64,000 nt of DNA from Dyadobacter psychrotolerans (GCF_004349265.1 NZ_SMFL01000004.1:529150-593149), one strand, 5' to 3'. Counted from the stretch's first letter, positions 17,699 to 26,849 are shown. Notes: a model not told the origin generated them from the sequence alone. A program made the numbers and translations.

Positions 17699-19663
17699 TC
17701 ATTTAATACTCTGCAAATCAGATGCGGTTGTTTGGCTTGCCTTGAAATAAACGATAAATTCGGATCCCTTGTCTATCTCACTTTTCACCTCGATGTGTCC
17801 TTTATTTTCTTCAACAAATTGTTTTATAAGCAGTAAGCCAAGTCCTGTTCCGGGTTCCATGTCCGTACCATTTTCTGAAATGGCGACGCCGGAAGTATTA
17901 AATAATTCCGCCAGCTTTTTCTTCGACATGCCCAACCCGTCGTCTTTGATATGAATGGCTACAAAATCATTTTCTTTTGTGTAGAACAAACTTACTGTTC
18001 CCTGTTGTGGTGTGAATTTAATAGCATTGCTCACAATGTTTTGGAGAATGATCCTAACATGGTTTTCATCAGCCTCAATGAAAATGTTTTCATTTTTAGT
18101 ATGTTCAACCTGTTGCTTTTTTTGATCAAATGCAGGCTTGTACAGTGATAGTATTTTTTCTGTGGTATCTGTTAAACTGATCTTTTCATAATTAACTGCT
18201 CCTCCGCTTTGCTGACTGCTTGCCCAGGCAAGTAAACCGTCAATGAGCTCGGATACCAGCGTTATCTGTTTCTGAAAATCGTCAAATAGCATTTCCTGTT
18301 CGTGCTCGTCAAGATCACCGCTTCTGATCAGATCGAGCACTTGGCGTACCGAGGCAAAAGGGCTTCGCAGATCATGGCCAATTACGGATAACACCCGGTC
18401 TTTGGTTTTATTGATCGATATTAGCTCCTCCCGCTGCGCCTGAATTTCTTCTTTCTGTATTTGTATTTCGTCGTTTCGGTGTTTGAGCTCTGTGTTTAAA
18501 GCATTCTTTCGGTTGATATTCCGTCTTAATAAAAACAGTGCTGCAAGCAGTAGCAGGGAGAATAACACGGTAATTGAAATTACAATCCTGTTATTTCTGA
18601 TTACCTGCCTGCTATTTTCATTTTCTCGAAGTAATGCCAGGTTTTCAGCTTTTTTGTCCTGCAAATGCAGATAATTAATTTCCTGTTCCTTTTTCTCATT
18701 AAGAATGCTATCGCCGTAAGCTCTTGCTATGCTCTGATATTCGTAAGCCTTTTGATAATTTTCTAGCGCTGCGTAACATTTCGAGAGAATGTTGGCTGCA
18801 CGTTCGGTATCCCAATCGGCATTCACTTCTTTCATTAATACAAAACTTTTGGTCGCATATTCAAGGGCCTGCTGGTGTTGTTTCATTTCATAAAGCGTCT
18901 GCGCCATCCCGGAATACGCAAAACCTTTTTCCCAATTGTCCTGATAGGCTTTGAAGTCAAGGGCTGCCCGGTAGTAACGCAAAGCCTGCTGATAGTTTTT
19001 GGAGTGGTAATGAATTTCTCCGATCCTGTTCAAAGACATTTGGTTGAGGTGCCCGTCTTTACATAATTTTGAAACAAGAAGAGCTTTTTTTAGATTAAGG
19101 AACGCATTTTCGAACTGGCCAAGTTCATCGTACGCCAATCCAATATTAAAATAATTTGCTGCGATTTTTGCGCTGTCTTTCAGCGCTTCATTAAGTAGTA
19201 GTGCTTTTGAAAATTCCGGAATGGCTTCATTCAATCTGTTCTGACCGAGATATATCACTCCTCTGGTATTGATCGCAGTGGCAACCTCAGGCTTAAAGTC
19301 GTATTTCTTGCCAGTATTCAATGCAGAATCCGCATAGGTCAGTGACTCAAAATAGGACCCGCTGACATAATGTGTTCTGGCAATATTGTTGTAAGCTTTG
19401 GCGGTCTCTCTGGTCAGGTGCATCTTTTTTGCTGCGTGCAATGCAGTCTTGCCAAATAAGATCGAGCTATCCGGATGGTTGTAAATATATTTATCCGCAA
19501 GTCGGTTGCTTACTGAGACCTGAAGGGAATCTGTGGGTATTCCTTTAAAGCTTTTGAAGTCATTAAGTAAGTCTGCTGAAGTCTGACTGTGGGCGGTAGG
19601 GGATAAAATTTGAATTAAAAAAAGTATGGTAAATAATAGAAGTGGGTTTAAAGTTCTTTTCAT
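17699..19663 (-). CDS. TPR-containing sensor histidine kinase
   Basis: 654 codons. Signal peptide 1-27 (cut near TAHSQ), then about six tetratricopeptide repeats to residue 320 (for example FNIGLAYDELGQFENAFLNL and YSGMAQTLYEMKQHQQALEY) placed in the periplasm. A membrane helix at about 359-379 is followed by a coiled coil (383-420). The kinase core has the phosphorylated His430 in VIGHDLRSPFASVRQ, the N box QNIVSNAIKF, DDGLGMSKKK and GTGLGLLLIKQF. This periplasmic TPR plus kinase form is common in Bacteroidota. No response regulator gene adjoins it, so its partner is elsewhere. Confidence 0.92.
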   Translation of the reverse strand: MKRTLNPLLLFTILFLIQILSPTAHSQTSADLLNDFKSFKGIPTDSLQVSVSNRLADKYIYNHPDSSILFGKTALHAAKKMHLTRETAKAYNNIARTHYVSGSYFESLTYADSALNTGKKYDFKPEVATAINTRGVIYLGQNRLNEAIPEFSKALLLNEALKDSAKIAANYFNIGLAYDELGQFENAFLNLKKALLVSKLCKDGHLNQMSLNRIGEIHYHSKNYQQALRYYRAALDFKAYQDNWEKGFAYSGMAQTLYEMKQHQQALEYATKSFVLMKEVNADWDTERAANILSKCYAALENYQKAYEYQSIARAYGDSILNEKKEQEINYLHLQDKKAENLALLRENENSRQVIRNNRIVISITVLFSLLLLAALFLLRRNINRKNALNTELKHRNDEIQIQKEEIQAQREELISINKTKDRVLSVIGHDLRSPFASVRQVLDLIRSGDLDEHEQEMLFDDFQKQITLVSELIDGLLAWASSQQSGGAVNYEKISLTDTTEKILSLYKPAFDQKKQQVEHTKNENIFIEADENHVRIILQNIVSNAIKFTPQQGTVSLFYTKENDFVAIHIKDDGLGMSKKKLAELFNTSGVAISENGTDMEPGTGLGLLLIKQFVEENKGHIEVKSEIDKGSEFIVYFKASQTTASDLQSIK

Positions 19664-19903
19664 TTTTTTCTGACATCATCACTTTATTGTGGGGTATCTT
19701 CTTGCGGGCAACATAACCGTACTGCCGTTGAGAATTATTCCTTAAATATCGCATGATGCGAACAAATTATCACCCTAATAAGTCAATACTTTGTTGAATA
19801 AAGTGCGAAAATAGTTCGAAATGACCAGACAATGGTTTCTATAAGCGCTGAATGGTTAGTGGAAATAAATACTACGCCTTTTGACCAACATTCATTCTCT
19901 ATA

Positions 19904-20245
19904 CTAAATGACAAAAGCCTTTAGTTCGGCCATCTTACCTTCACGAAACCGCCACACGTCGCAGTACGAATACTCAGACATTTTTCCAGTTTCATCCTTC
20001 ATACTAATTTTGCCGATCGCGATTACAAATTCGTCCTCAGCAATTAAGTTTTCGACTACAAACTTTGGTGGTTCTAAGTAGGCCTTTGCCATATATTGCC
20101 GAACTGCGTCTTTTCCCTGCAGTACCTGTTCTCCGACAAAAGTCCATTTGGTATCGTCGGTGCAGAAAGACAAAAAACCTTCATTGTCACCTTCTGTGAC
20201 AGCTGCATTGGCGATTTGCAAAATTTCTTTATTGTTTAAATTCAT
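19904..20245 (-). CDS. SnoaL/NTF2-like protein
   Basis: 113 codons, a single small alpha+beta cone fold of the nuclear transport factor 2 superfamily: an N-terminal helix (EILQIANAAVTEGDNEGFL), then FCTDDTKWTFVGEQVLQGKD and YCDVWRFREGKMAELKAF. Proteins of this shape are often small isomerases, hydrolases or ligand carriers. No active-site residue identifies the reaction. It is a single gene, with 157 bases between its start and the end of the DsbA-like gene on the same strand. The function remains general. Confidence 0.82.
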   Translation of the reverse strand: MNLNNKEILQIANAAVTEGDNEGFLSFCTDDTKWTFVGEQVLQGKDAVRQYMAKAYLEPPKFVVENLIAEDEFVIAIGKISMKDETGKMSEYSYCDVWRFREGKMAELKAFVI

Positions 20246-20402
20246 TTGAGTGATAGTTTAAGATCATCTGTTCAATAATCGGTGATCCCGGCGTTTTAAG
20301 GTACTGATTTTATAGTAAAGTATCGATGTTGTTTATCCGGAAATCCAAAGCCGGATTATTTTATGCTACCGGAAGTAAGCACGAAGGTTTATGAATCATG
20401 TT

Positions 20403-21320
20403 TCAAACTATAACTGTCCATAAAGATCCGTTCTTAGTCACCAGTTCCGTGAGGTTTCCTGATTTAACCAGTCCTTGCAAAATTCCGTCAGTTTCCGGGC
20501 GGGGCGTATCTGAAAGCTCGGAAAATTCACGGGCAGTCAGCGTTTTAAATTTTACAAACAGTTTTTCCCAATTTTTGTCTGTTTTTGTTTTGGTAGCGGT
20601 TGGTAATTGTTTGAGCAGTGCAGTCTCATAAACTGAGTATGGCTTGGTACCGTATACTTTTTCTTCACTTCCCGCTCCATCTACAAAAAATAGGGTAGGG
20701 AAGCCTCTGACTCCCATCTGAAGAGCAAGTTGTAAGTCAAAACGGAAGAGTTCGTTGGCGTCTGCGTTGAAATCTTTTTCAAACTGTTGAATATCCAAAT
20801 CTGCCTTTTTAGCAGCGATAGTCAGGTTTTCCCATTTGGTTATGTTGATTTTTCTAAGAAATACCATTTCCCTTAATTCACGAAGAAAGTGGACAGACTT
20901 TTCCGAATCCTGTAATTGAGCTGCTTTGAAGGCTATTGACGGTGGATAGGATGAGTTCAAAGGATCTTCCAGCCATACATCTCCGTCAATAGGCATATCG
21001 TAGTGTTGGCTAACTTCATCCCAATGACTGGCGACGTCTGATGGTTTACTTATTCCACCACTGTTATAGCTCCAATCCGGTAACAAACCTCCCATCCGGT
21101 AATCAATTTCAAAGTTTTGACCGTATTCCATTTTGAGCTTCCGCAACTGTGGTTCAATGCCCCAGCAAGATGAGCAGATAGGATCAGTGAAATATATTAT
21201 TTTTACAGGTTTACCACCGGCCTTTCCATTGCCTTTCAGGACTGTTGATGAAACATCAGGCATTTCGCAAATTCCTGATTCGATATCACACAAAAGCGGG
21301 TTGTTATTTTGGGTTTCCAT
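20403..21320 (-). CDS. DsbA-family thioredoxin-like protein, SpxH/YjbH-like
   Basis: 305 codons. After a 38-residue leader with two cysteines (C11, C18) comes a DsbA fold with the redox motif TDPICSSCWGIEPQLRKLK (Cys49 and Cys52). The order of the rest follows Bacillus YjbH/SpxH closely: GDVWLEDPLNSSYPPSIAFK, AAQLQDSEKSVHFLRELRE, the cis-Pro site RGFPTLFFVDG, and a C-terminal winged-helix-like end. In Bacillus this protein is a ClpXP adaptor that delivers Spx. Spx is not expected in Bacteroidota, so the client is unknown. There is no signal peptide, so it works in the cytoplasm. It is divergent from an HxlR regulator at 21597. Confidence 0.82.
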   Translation of the reverse strand: METQNNNPLLCDIESGICEMPDVSSTVLKGNGKAGGKPVKIIYFTDPICSSCWGIEPQLRKLKMEYGQNFEIDYRMGGLLPDWSYNSGGISKPSDVASHWDEVSQHYDMPIDGDVWLEDPLNSSYPPSIAFKAAQLQDSEKSVHFLRELREMVFLRKINITKWENLTIAAKKADLDIQQFEKDFNADANELFRFDLQLALQMGVRGFPTLFFVDGAGSEEKVYGTKPYSVYETALLKQLPTATKTKTDKNWEKLFVKFKTLTAREFSELSDTPRPETDGILQGLVKSGNLTELVTKNGSLWTVIV

Positions 21321-21596
21321 TTTAGATTATTCGTAAAATTCGGTAATTTAAAAGCAAGCAATTACTGCCAGGAGTTTATCATGTTAACCTTTACATATTG
21401 AAGTCAGCTTCCGTTCGCTTTGCTACTGGAAATGATAATAGGCAAATTTCGCCAAAGTTTGGTTCCGGTTCAATTAGTCAAAAAAAGTTGACTACCTGAA
21501 ATGGTAATGTAAATGAAAGCATAGCTAAACTTACTTACTTTTATGAGAGCGCCGGTAAAGGAAATCAGGTTAGGGTGGTAAGAAAATAATAATTTT

Positions 21597-21902
21597 ATGG
21601 AGAAAAATGGAAGAGAACAGGGCCAATGCCCGGCTGAGACACTATTGAAGCAACTGTCTGGTAAATGGAAGCCTCAAATATTCAGAATTGCGATAGCAGA
21701 ACCAGTTCGGTTTAATTCGCTTTTGCGACAGCTGGAAGGTTCAAATAAACAGGCCCTTGCAAACGCGCTAAAAGAAATGGAAGAGCAGGATTTGGTCCAA
21801 AAGACCGTTATTAAAATAAAACCACTTCACATCGAATACAAGCTCTCAGATCGGGGAAAGTTACTCATACCGATTTTTCAGCAGCTTGAACTTTTGGGCT
21901 GA
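21597..21902 (+). CDS. HxlR-family transcriptional regulator
   Basis: 101 codons. A winged helix with the family opening QCPAETLLKQLSGKWKPQIF. Cys11 occupies the position used by redox-sensing HxlR proteins such as YodB and HypR. The recognition part reads FNSLLRQLEGSNKQALANAL and the wing reads YKLSDRGKLLIP. It lies divergent to the DsbA-like gene across a 276-base gap, so an oxidant- or electrophile-responsive pair is a reasonable inference. The gap holds TTACTTACTTTTATGAG near 21531-21547, which loosely resembles the operator I see for the second HxlR gene in this window. Confidence 0.9.
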   Translation: MEKNGREQGQCPAETLLKQLSGKWKPQIFRIAIAEPVRFNSLLRQLEGSNKQALANALKEMEEQDLVQKTVIKIKPLHIEYKLSDRGKLLIPIFQQLELLG

Positions 21903-21994
21903 ATGGCAGAGACTGACTGTAAAATGATATAGGTCTTTCATCTTCTTCCAGATAAAGAAGAAAAAGTCAGTGCTACCTTATTCGCTGGTTTTCC

Positions 21995-22447
21995 TCATTT
22001 GTCACCAATTTCTTGTGCCAGCCCAATCAGAAGTCCATCGCTTGCCCTGATGTAGCAAAGCCGGTAAGAATTCTCATACTGAACCACGTCTCCAACAAGG
22101 CGGGCACCGTGTTTGATTAGTCTGGACACCAGCTCGTCAATGTCTTCAACGGTGAACATGACACGCAGATAGCCAAGGGCATTTACGGGCGAAGTTCGGT
22201 GATCAGATACTGTAGGGGGTGTGATAAATTTGGAAAGTTCCAGTCGGCTATGACCATCCGGAGTTATCATCATGGCAATCTCCACACGCTGAGAGACAAG
22301 TCCGGTGACCCGGCCTGCCCAGTCTCCTTCCACGATTGTCCGGCCTTCCAGCTTCAAGCCTATTTCTGAGAAAAAAGCAATAGCGTCATCGAGTGATTCA
22401 ACAACGATTCCGACATTGTCGATTCTGAGTAATTTATTGCTTTCCAT
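21995..22447 (-). CDS. VOC (glyoxalase-fold) protein
   Basis: 150 codons with two beta-alpha-beta-beta-beta units: LRIDNVGIVVESLDDAIAFF then RLELSKFITP in the first, and LGYLRVMFTVEDIDELVSRL then LCYIRASDGLLIGLAQ in the second. Candidate metal ligands are a Glu in RLELSKF and residues at the end of the second unit. The superfamily covers glyoxalases, dioxygenases and antibiotic-binding proteins, so the substrate is open. It is a single gene, with its end 92 bases from the convergent HxlR gene. Confidence 0.85.
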   Translation of the reverse strand: MESNKLLRIDNVGIVVESLDDAIAFFSEIGLKLEGRTIVEGDWAGRVTGLVSQRVEIAMMITPDGHSRLELSKFITPPTVSDHRTSPVNALGYLRVMFTVEDIDELVSRLIKHGARLVGDVVQYENSYRLCYIRASDGLLIGLAQEIGDK

Positions 22448-22615
22448 TTTTTTTCTTTTTTAAGATTGAATAGGTTGGGCCTAAGCAGCCGATTGGCGCA
22501 CTTTCAAACCGGATAATGTTGTATAGTTTTTAGAGAAAGTCAATGGCAATATTTACTTATGATAAGTACTATTATTCGCGATTACTAGTCATTTTTAAAG
22601 TAAAACCAAGCTTAT

Positions 22616-23350
22616 TTAATTATTAAATTTGAGCATTGGAAGTTTAAGATCATGATATAGCAGAACTGTCCAGTGTTTGTGTTTTGATTCATTTTGCCAT
22701 TTCTGCCGAAGTGTCATCGCTTTTTTGCCATCATAATCGGTTTTATAGGCGATATGGTAATCCAGATAATGTGCCTGAGGAAGGTTGTCTCCTCCGTAAA
22801 AGATCGTTTGATCACCTTCTGATATCCGGAACGCCAGGTGGTAAGGAGTATGACCATCAACCACCTCAAAATAAATTTCAGGTGACAGGTTTCCCTGCAT
22901 AGCATCCATCAGTTGCAGATTTGGGAATCCGGCGAGTTGCTCAACGAGATCATCATTATAGGAAGGGTTTCCTTTCTGGCTGAGCGCGTAATCATGCTCC
23001 TGTCTGTTGGCATAAATCGTCGCATTCCCAAATTGCTGAACGAATTCGCTGTTCTGAAAATAACCCAATCCTTCGATATGATCTTTATGTAGGTGCGAGA
23101 GCAAAACTTTCGTGATCTGACCTGAATTTATGCCATGATGTCCTAAGACGGAAGTCATCATATAACTGCCATTCACGATTCCAAGTCCGCAATCCAAAAG
23201 CACCAGATCATTCTTCAATCTGATTAAGAATGGACGAACCGCCATCTGCAAAAATCCCGGAACCTGGGCACTGTCCAGCCCCGTCACGGGTGAAAGATTT
23301 TTCTTCTTGTCAACACTATAAATTCCCTCTTCTAACGGCAATATTTCCAT
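22616..23350 (-). CDS. MBL-fold metallo-hydrolase
   Basis: 244 codons, cytoplasmic. The metal-binding motif is intact as LLSHLHKDHIEGLGYF (HxHxDH), with LLDCGLGIV before it, a third ligand in EVVDGHTPYHLAF, the bridging Asp in FYGGDNLP, and a final His in LLYHDLKLP. This is the class of lactonase- and ribonuclease Z-like hydrolases that bind two zinc ions. The family member cannot be decided, and lactone-type substrates are only a guess. It follows the MarR gene on the same strand by 67 bases, so both are probably one transcript and the regulator likely controls it. Confidence 0.87.
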   Translation of the reverse strand: MEILPLEEGIYSVDKKKNLSPVTGLDSAQVPGFLQMAVRPFLIRLKNDLVLLDCGLGIVNGSYMMTSVLGHHGINSGQITKVLLSHLHKDHIEGLGYFQNSEFVQQFGNATIYANRQEHDYALSQKGNPSYNDDLVEQLAGFPNLQLMDAMQGNLSPEIYFEVVDGHTPYHLAFRISEGDQTIFYGGDNLPQAHYLDYHIAYKTDYDGKKAMTLRQKWQNESKHKHWTVLLYHDLKLPMLKFNN

Positions 23351-23417
23351 GGAATTTTAGATCAGTATTGCCTGGCTGGCTTTGTGAGGTAATTTTTGTA
23401 AGCAAACAGTAATTGGC

Positions 23418-23903
23418 TTAGTTGAGCCAATTACTGTTTGATATTTCATTGGTATTCTGTTCGATAAGTGCGACCATCGTTGAATTAAAGGTCGTAAGAT
23501 CCGTACTCAACTTTTTAAAAAAATCGAGATCGGCAGTTTCCACGCTGATAATTGCCTTTTGCAAGACTATTTCTCCTTCCTGGGTTAATTTGATAATCTT
23601 TGCCCTGGTATCTTTCGGGTGCTCTTGTCGGGTGATGAATTTCTTCTCTTCCAGCGTCCTTAATACTTTTGACACCATCATCCTGTCCGCATTGCTCTGA
23701 TTGGCTATTTCGACCTGTGTAACCTGATTACTTTCTCTGGATAGCCAGGCAAGCGCACACAGTAGTTGGAACTGAGTATGTGTCAGGTCCAATGGATCTA
23801 AAACACGCTTTTGTTTTCGCTGCCATAACATGGTGAGCTGTCCCAGAAGGTAACCCGGACTTTCTTCCGGCCTTTTAAAATGAAATTCAATTTTTTTGGA
23901 CAT
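23418..23903 (-). CDS. MarR-family transcriptional regulator
   Basis: 161 codons. A winged helix with a dimerising N-terminal helix (LLGQLTMLWQRKQKRVLDPL) and the core LTHTQFQLLCALAWLSRESN. The recognition helix is NADRMMVSKVLRTLEEKKFI and the wing is RQEHPKDTRAKIIKLTQEGE, the expected pattern. MarR dimers normally repress a nearby detoxification or export gene until a phenolic or oxidising ligand binds. The metallo-hydrolase gene lies 67 bases downstream on the same strand, and a VOC gene lies 228 bases upstream. Both are candidates for control. Confidence 0.9.
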   Translation of the reverse strand: MSKKIEFHFKRPEESPGYLLGQLTMLWQRKQKRVLDPLDLTHTQFQLLCALAWLSRESNQVTQVEIANQSNADRMMVSKVLRTLEEKKFITRQEHPKDTRAKIIKLTQEGEIVLQKAIISVETADLDFFKKLSTDLTTFNSTMVALIEQNTNEISNSNWLN

Positions 23904-24131
23904 AGTCTTTCTGACGTCTGTAAGGAATTATTTCAATGTCATTACGGCCGGTCTCGTCGGGAACAAACTGAGTGAATACTCCGGCCTGTTTGTTTTGGAT
24001 AAGATTATCTGCGAATTAACGATAGAAGTGCGACATCCCAACCTGGCGAATTCCTTCCATAAGCATCGGTTTCAAGTTGCTGTTTGATGCCACAAGGATC
24101 CGGTATCTTGTAACAGATTATAGTGATACAA

Positions 24132-24494
24132 TTAGTTTGCTTGCAAAAAAGTAATATTATATCCGTCGGGGTCTTTGGCAATAATGATTTTCCCGAAAGG
24201 TGTAACCTGGACCGGTCCTAACAATGTCACATTTTTAGCTGATAATTGAGCCTGCAGATGCTCTATTTCTCCGTCGATGGCGAACCAGAGTGATGCACCG
24301 ATGCCCAGTTCCTTTCCTTCCAGATTTCCGATCGGTGTTCTGATGGCAAAACTTGCTTCACCCTTGTTGTATCTGAAAACACAAGCCTGCGGGTTGGGTA
24401 TTCCTGCTTCCTCAAACCCTAATTTTTTGATATAAAATTCTTTTGAAACTTCAAGATCCCTAACCTGAAGGGATGCAAATTCTAATTTTCTCAT
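24132..24494 (-). CDS. VOC-family protein (glyoxalase/bleomycin-resistance type)
   Basis: 120 codons, one short VOC chain that would pair as a dimer: RKLEFASLQVRDLEVSKEFY with KKLGFEE in the first unit, and SLWFAIDGEIEHLQAQLSAK with the C-terminal IIAKDPDGYNITFLQ in the second. That closing phrase is typical of the family. Function within the superfamily is open. An imperfect 21-base palindrome lies just before the start codon (24513-24533), so it is likely repressor-controlled, possibly by the MarR gene downstream. Confidence 0.88.
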   Translation of the reverse strand: MRKLEFASLQVRDLEVSKEFYIKKLGFEEAGIPNPQACVFRYNKGEASFAIRTPIGNLEGKELGIGASLWFAIDGEIEHLQAQLSAKNVTLLGPVQVTPFGKIIIAKDPDGYNITFLQAN

Positions 24495-24512
24495 TGTAGT
24501 GATATTTTGTTG

Positions 24513-24533
24513 TCACAAATATAATATATGTGA
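24513..24533. promoter_or_regulatory. Imperfect palindrome upstream of the VOC gene
   Basis: The arms TCACA/TGTGA and ATAT/ATAT surround a central A, with one mismatched base pair in each half. It lies 18 bases before the start codon, in a region that should contain the promoter. It may be a dimeric repressor site. The binding protein is not known. Confidence 0.4.
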
Positions 24534-24675
24534 ATATTATTTACTAAAACTTGTTTATTGTTTTCTCACTTTAAATCAAATGATCTGTGGACTTGCGGTA
24601 TAGGTGTGGCCTGGATAACTGATAAGCTCATCATTATGTGAAAGAAATGTTAGAACTGTGGAATGTTTTTTTTTA

Positions 24676-24716
24676 TTAAACAGAACGACCGACCTCTGGA
24701 AAAGTGGCCGGTCGTT
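24676..24716 (-). terminator. Hairpin after the Gfo/Idh gene
   Basis: On the minus strand AACGACCGGCC pairs with GGTCGGTCGTT (11 base pairs with one G-U) around an 11-base loop, followed by a weak U stretch (CTGTTTAAT). It lies 110 bases beyond the stop codon of the oxidoreductase gene. Confidence 0.45.
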
Positions 24717-24825
24717 GTTATGAAAACAGATAAATTGTTTGCGAACTCGTGTGGGAGATAGTCTCACAATTGAGATTTACTTCGCAACCTCGTTTTTGGA
24801 GTGAGGCTTGAGGTAACTTGTCAGT

Positions 24826-26151
24826 CTAGAATTTCCGATAGGTGCCACCCAGGTATTGGTTGGCCTCCTCTTCTGCGAACTGTGCTTTTTTTGCATCCCA
24901 GTGCAATGTTTTGTTGGGGAAACGGCCGGCAATTACGCCAAGCAATATGGTTTCTGTAAGGCGGGAAGCATAAGAGAATGGAGCGCTACAGGTAGCTTTT
25001 CCCAGACATGCATCTACAAACTCGTGATAATGTTTGTGCACTTCGGAGCTATACTCCCGAACCGGCTCACTCAATTTGAACTGCGAAATGTCTATATCCT
25101 TGTAGCTGCCGTCAACAATTAATTTAGGCATTACCTGGAAATGCGGCAGATACAATCTTCCCTTTTCTCCAATGAACATTGCACCCTGGTCGTGTAAATC
25201 AGCTCCGTCGGGAAGCATTAGATCTTCACGTTGTTTATCTGCGCCTACGCCATCATACCATACCCATTTCAGTGTATCTGCGGTGTATTTTGTTCCCGGG
25301 AATTCATAGGTAACCATGTTTTTTTCAGGATATCCAAATCCGTTCGGTTTTCTGCAATTGTTGATGATCGTTCTCGGTACATCTAGCTGCAAAGCATTAT
25401 ACGGCGTATCAAAAATATGTACACCCATATCGCCCAAAGTAGCGCAGCCATAATCAACGAGTTTCCGCCAGTTGCCGGGATGATAAAAACCATCCTTGTA
25501 AGGCCTTTCTGCCGAAGTTCCCTGCCATAAATTCCAGTCCAGATTGGCTGGTACTGCATCTCCCGTATCGGGTACGGGTCCGTTATAACCCCAGTTTTTT
25601 GGTGACCAGGCCCTTACGGTGTGGACCTTTCCAACAATTCCGGATTGGATGAGCAAAGTAGCCAGCTTATAATCATAAAAAGAATGCACCTGGATGCCCA
25701 TCTGTGTTACCAGTTTTTTATCTTTGGCAATTTTGTCCATTGCCCTGGCTTCCTTTACATAATGGGTGAGCGGCTTTTGACAATAAACAGGTTTATTCAT
25801 TTCCATAGCCATCATCGATGCTGGCGCGTGGGTATGGTCAGGCGTGGACACGATCACGGCATCAATATCCTTGCTAAGTTCTTTGAGCATCACACGGTAG
25901 TCCTTATAAGTTTTTGCATTTGGAAACTTGGAACTCACCTGCGTCAAGACAGTGGAATCAACATCGCAAAGCGCTACAACATCCACGTTGCTATGAGAAG
26001 ATATGGATGCCAGATCTGCCTGACCCATTCCTCCTAAACCTATATGAGCAGTTCTCAAGCGTTTGTCGGCAGAAAAAGCCCATGATTCAGCAGGTATTAT
26101 GGCAAGCGAAGATAAAGCTGCCGCATTTTTAAGAAACTCTCTTTTATTCAT
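24826..26151 (-). CDS. Gfo/Idh/MocA-family oxidoreductase, exported
   Basis: 441 codons. It starts with a signal-like leader (NKREFLKNAAALSSLAIIPA). The KREFLK motif is close to the twin-arginine form RRxFLK but has Lys first, so Tat export is likely but not certain. The Rossmann motif follows in LRTAHIGLGGMGQADLA (about 32-48). Then come VVALCDVD for cofactor ribose binding, AVIVSTPDHTHAPASMMAME, and the catalytic YCQKPLTHYVKEAR with the conserved Lys-Pro. Secreted members act on sugars or sugar derivatives in Bacteroidota. It is a single gene with no sugar-uptake partner beside it, so the substrate is open. Confidence 0.9.
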   Translation of the reverse strand: MNKREFLKNAAALSSLAIIPAESWAFSADKRLRTAHIGLGGMGQADLASISSHSNVDVVALCDVDSTVLTQVSSKFPNAKTYKDYRVMLKELSKDIDAVIVSTPDHTHAPASMMAMEMNKPVYCQKPLTHYVKEARAMDKIAKDKKLVTQMGIQVHSFYDYKLATLLIQSGIVGKVHTVRAWSPKNWGYNGPVPDTGDAVPANLDWNLWQGTSAERPYKDGFYHPGNWRKLVDYGCATLGDMGVHIFDTPYNALQLDVPRTIINNCRKPNGFGYPEKNMVTYEFPGTKYTADTLKWVWYDGVGADKQREDLMLPDGADLHDQGAMFIGEKGRLYLPHFQVMPKLIVDGSYKDIDISQFKLSEPVREYSSEVHKHYHEFVDACLGKATCSAPFSYASRLTETILLGVIAGRFPNKTLHWDAKKAQFAEEEANQYLGGTYRKF

Positions 26152-26421
26152 GAATTGAAAAGATTAAATTTTTTTGGGTTAGAAATTAAGGATATCAAAA
26201 CGAGCTAGGAAACTTGTTGGTTTATGTAAAACTAATAAGCTCAAACAGCAGGTGGTTGGAAAAGTTTAAATTTGAGCTGTTTTTAGGTCAATTCCAAGAG
26301 GTAGGGGAATGTTGGTCGGGATTTTTTAAGTTTTTTAGGATTTTTAGGTGGTAGCATGGATTTGCAAGTATCCACCAAGATAAACCACGCACTTCGCCGC
26401 CAGGCATATTTCTGCGGAAGC

Positions 26422-26778
26422 TTATTGATTAAAAATTGCTTTTCGATGTGCTATTCCCCAGTCTGTAAGATTACTGATGATGGTTTGTAGGGTATTGCCA
26501 TGTTGGGTAAGTTCATATTGAACCATTATGGGTTGTGTATCTAAAACAGTTCGTTTTACCAAATGGTTTATCTCTAATTCCTTTAATTCTTTACTCAACA
26601 TTCTATTGGAGAACACTTCTATATCATTCAAAATATCGGCAAATCTCCTTTTACCATAACAGCAAATGGACGTAACAATGGCTATTTTCCATTTCCCATT
26701 TAGCACGTCCATTGAGTCCTGAACGGCTCTGACTCTTCTCTTTTGTTCCTGTTTGAACTCTTCGATTTTACACCCCAT
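26422..26778 (-). CDS. HxlR-family transcriptional regulator
   Basis: 118 codons. The winged helix is clear: AVQDSMDVLNGKWKIAIV, RRFADILNDIEVFSNRMLSK and YELTQHGNTLQTII. The redox cysteine normally found just before the first helix is replaced (position occupied by AVQ). A CC pair occurs instead in SICCYGKRR. It is divergent from the broken SDR gene, and the 107-base gap contains two probable operators and a promoter for that gene. It is the likely repressor of a target that no longer gives a full-length protein. Confidence 0.9.
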   Translation of the reverse strand: MGCKIEEFKQEQKRRVRAVQDSMDVLNGKWKIAIVTSICCYGKRRFADILNDIEVFSNRMLSKELKELEINHLVKRTVLDTQPIMVQYELTQHGNTLQTIISNLTDWGIAHRKAIFNQ

Positions 26779-26806
26779 TATGTTACTTATTTATCTCTGT
26801 ATTACT

Positions 26807-26820
26807 GTTACTTTTAGTTA
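26807..26820. promoter_or_regulatory. Second, weaker HxlR-type operator
   Basis: GTTACTTTTAGTTA follows the form GTTACT-N3-AGTAAC of the neighbouring palindrome with a degenerate right arm, spaced 18 bases from it. Both lie between the HxlR gene and the SDR remnant. Confidence 0.35.
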
Positions 26821-26824
26821 TAAC

Positions 26825-26839
26825 GTTACTGAAAGTAAC
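26825..26839. promoter_or_regulatory. Probable HxlR operator
   Basis: Perfect inverted repeat GTTACT-GAA-AGTAAC between the divergent HxlR gene and the broken SDR gene. It resembles the TACT/AGTA core known for YodB/HypR-type sites and covers the -33 region of the promoter at 26850, which suits repression. Confidence 0.55.
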
Positions 26840-26849
26840 CACCTGTCTC

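Larger units (their letters stand above)
24495..24825. other. Intergenic region of about 330 bases
   Basis: It contains the palindrome at 24513 and the hairpin at 24684. A 63-codon frame on the minus strand (24576-24767) has no protein-like features and is not called. I see no other gene or repeat. Confidence 0.5.

Noticed and set aside
21925..21990. Hairpin TCTTCTT/AAGAAGA between HxlR and VOC genes as terminator
   Set aside because: AT-rich short stem with no T run on either strand, too weak to call.
24576..24767. 63-codon minus-strand frame
   Set aside because: It runs through a terminator-like hairpin and shows no domain.
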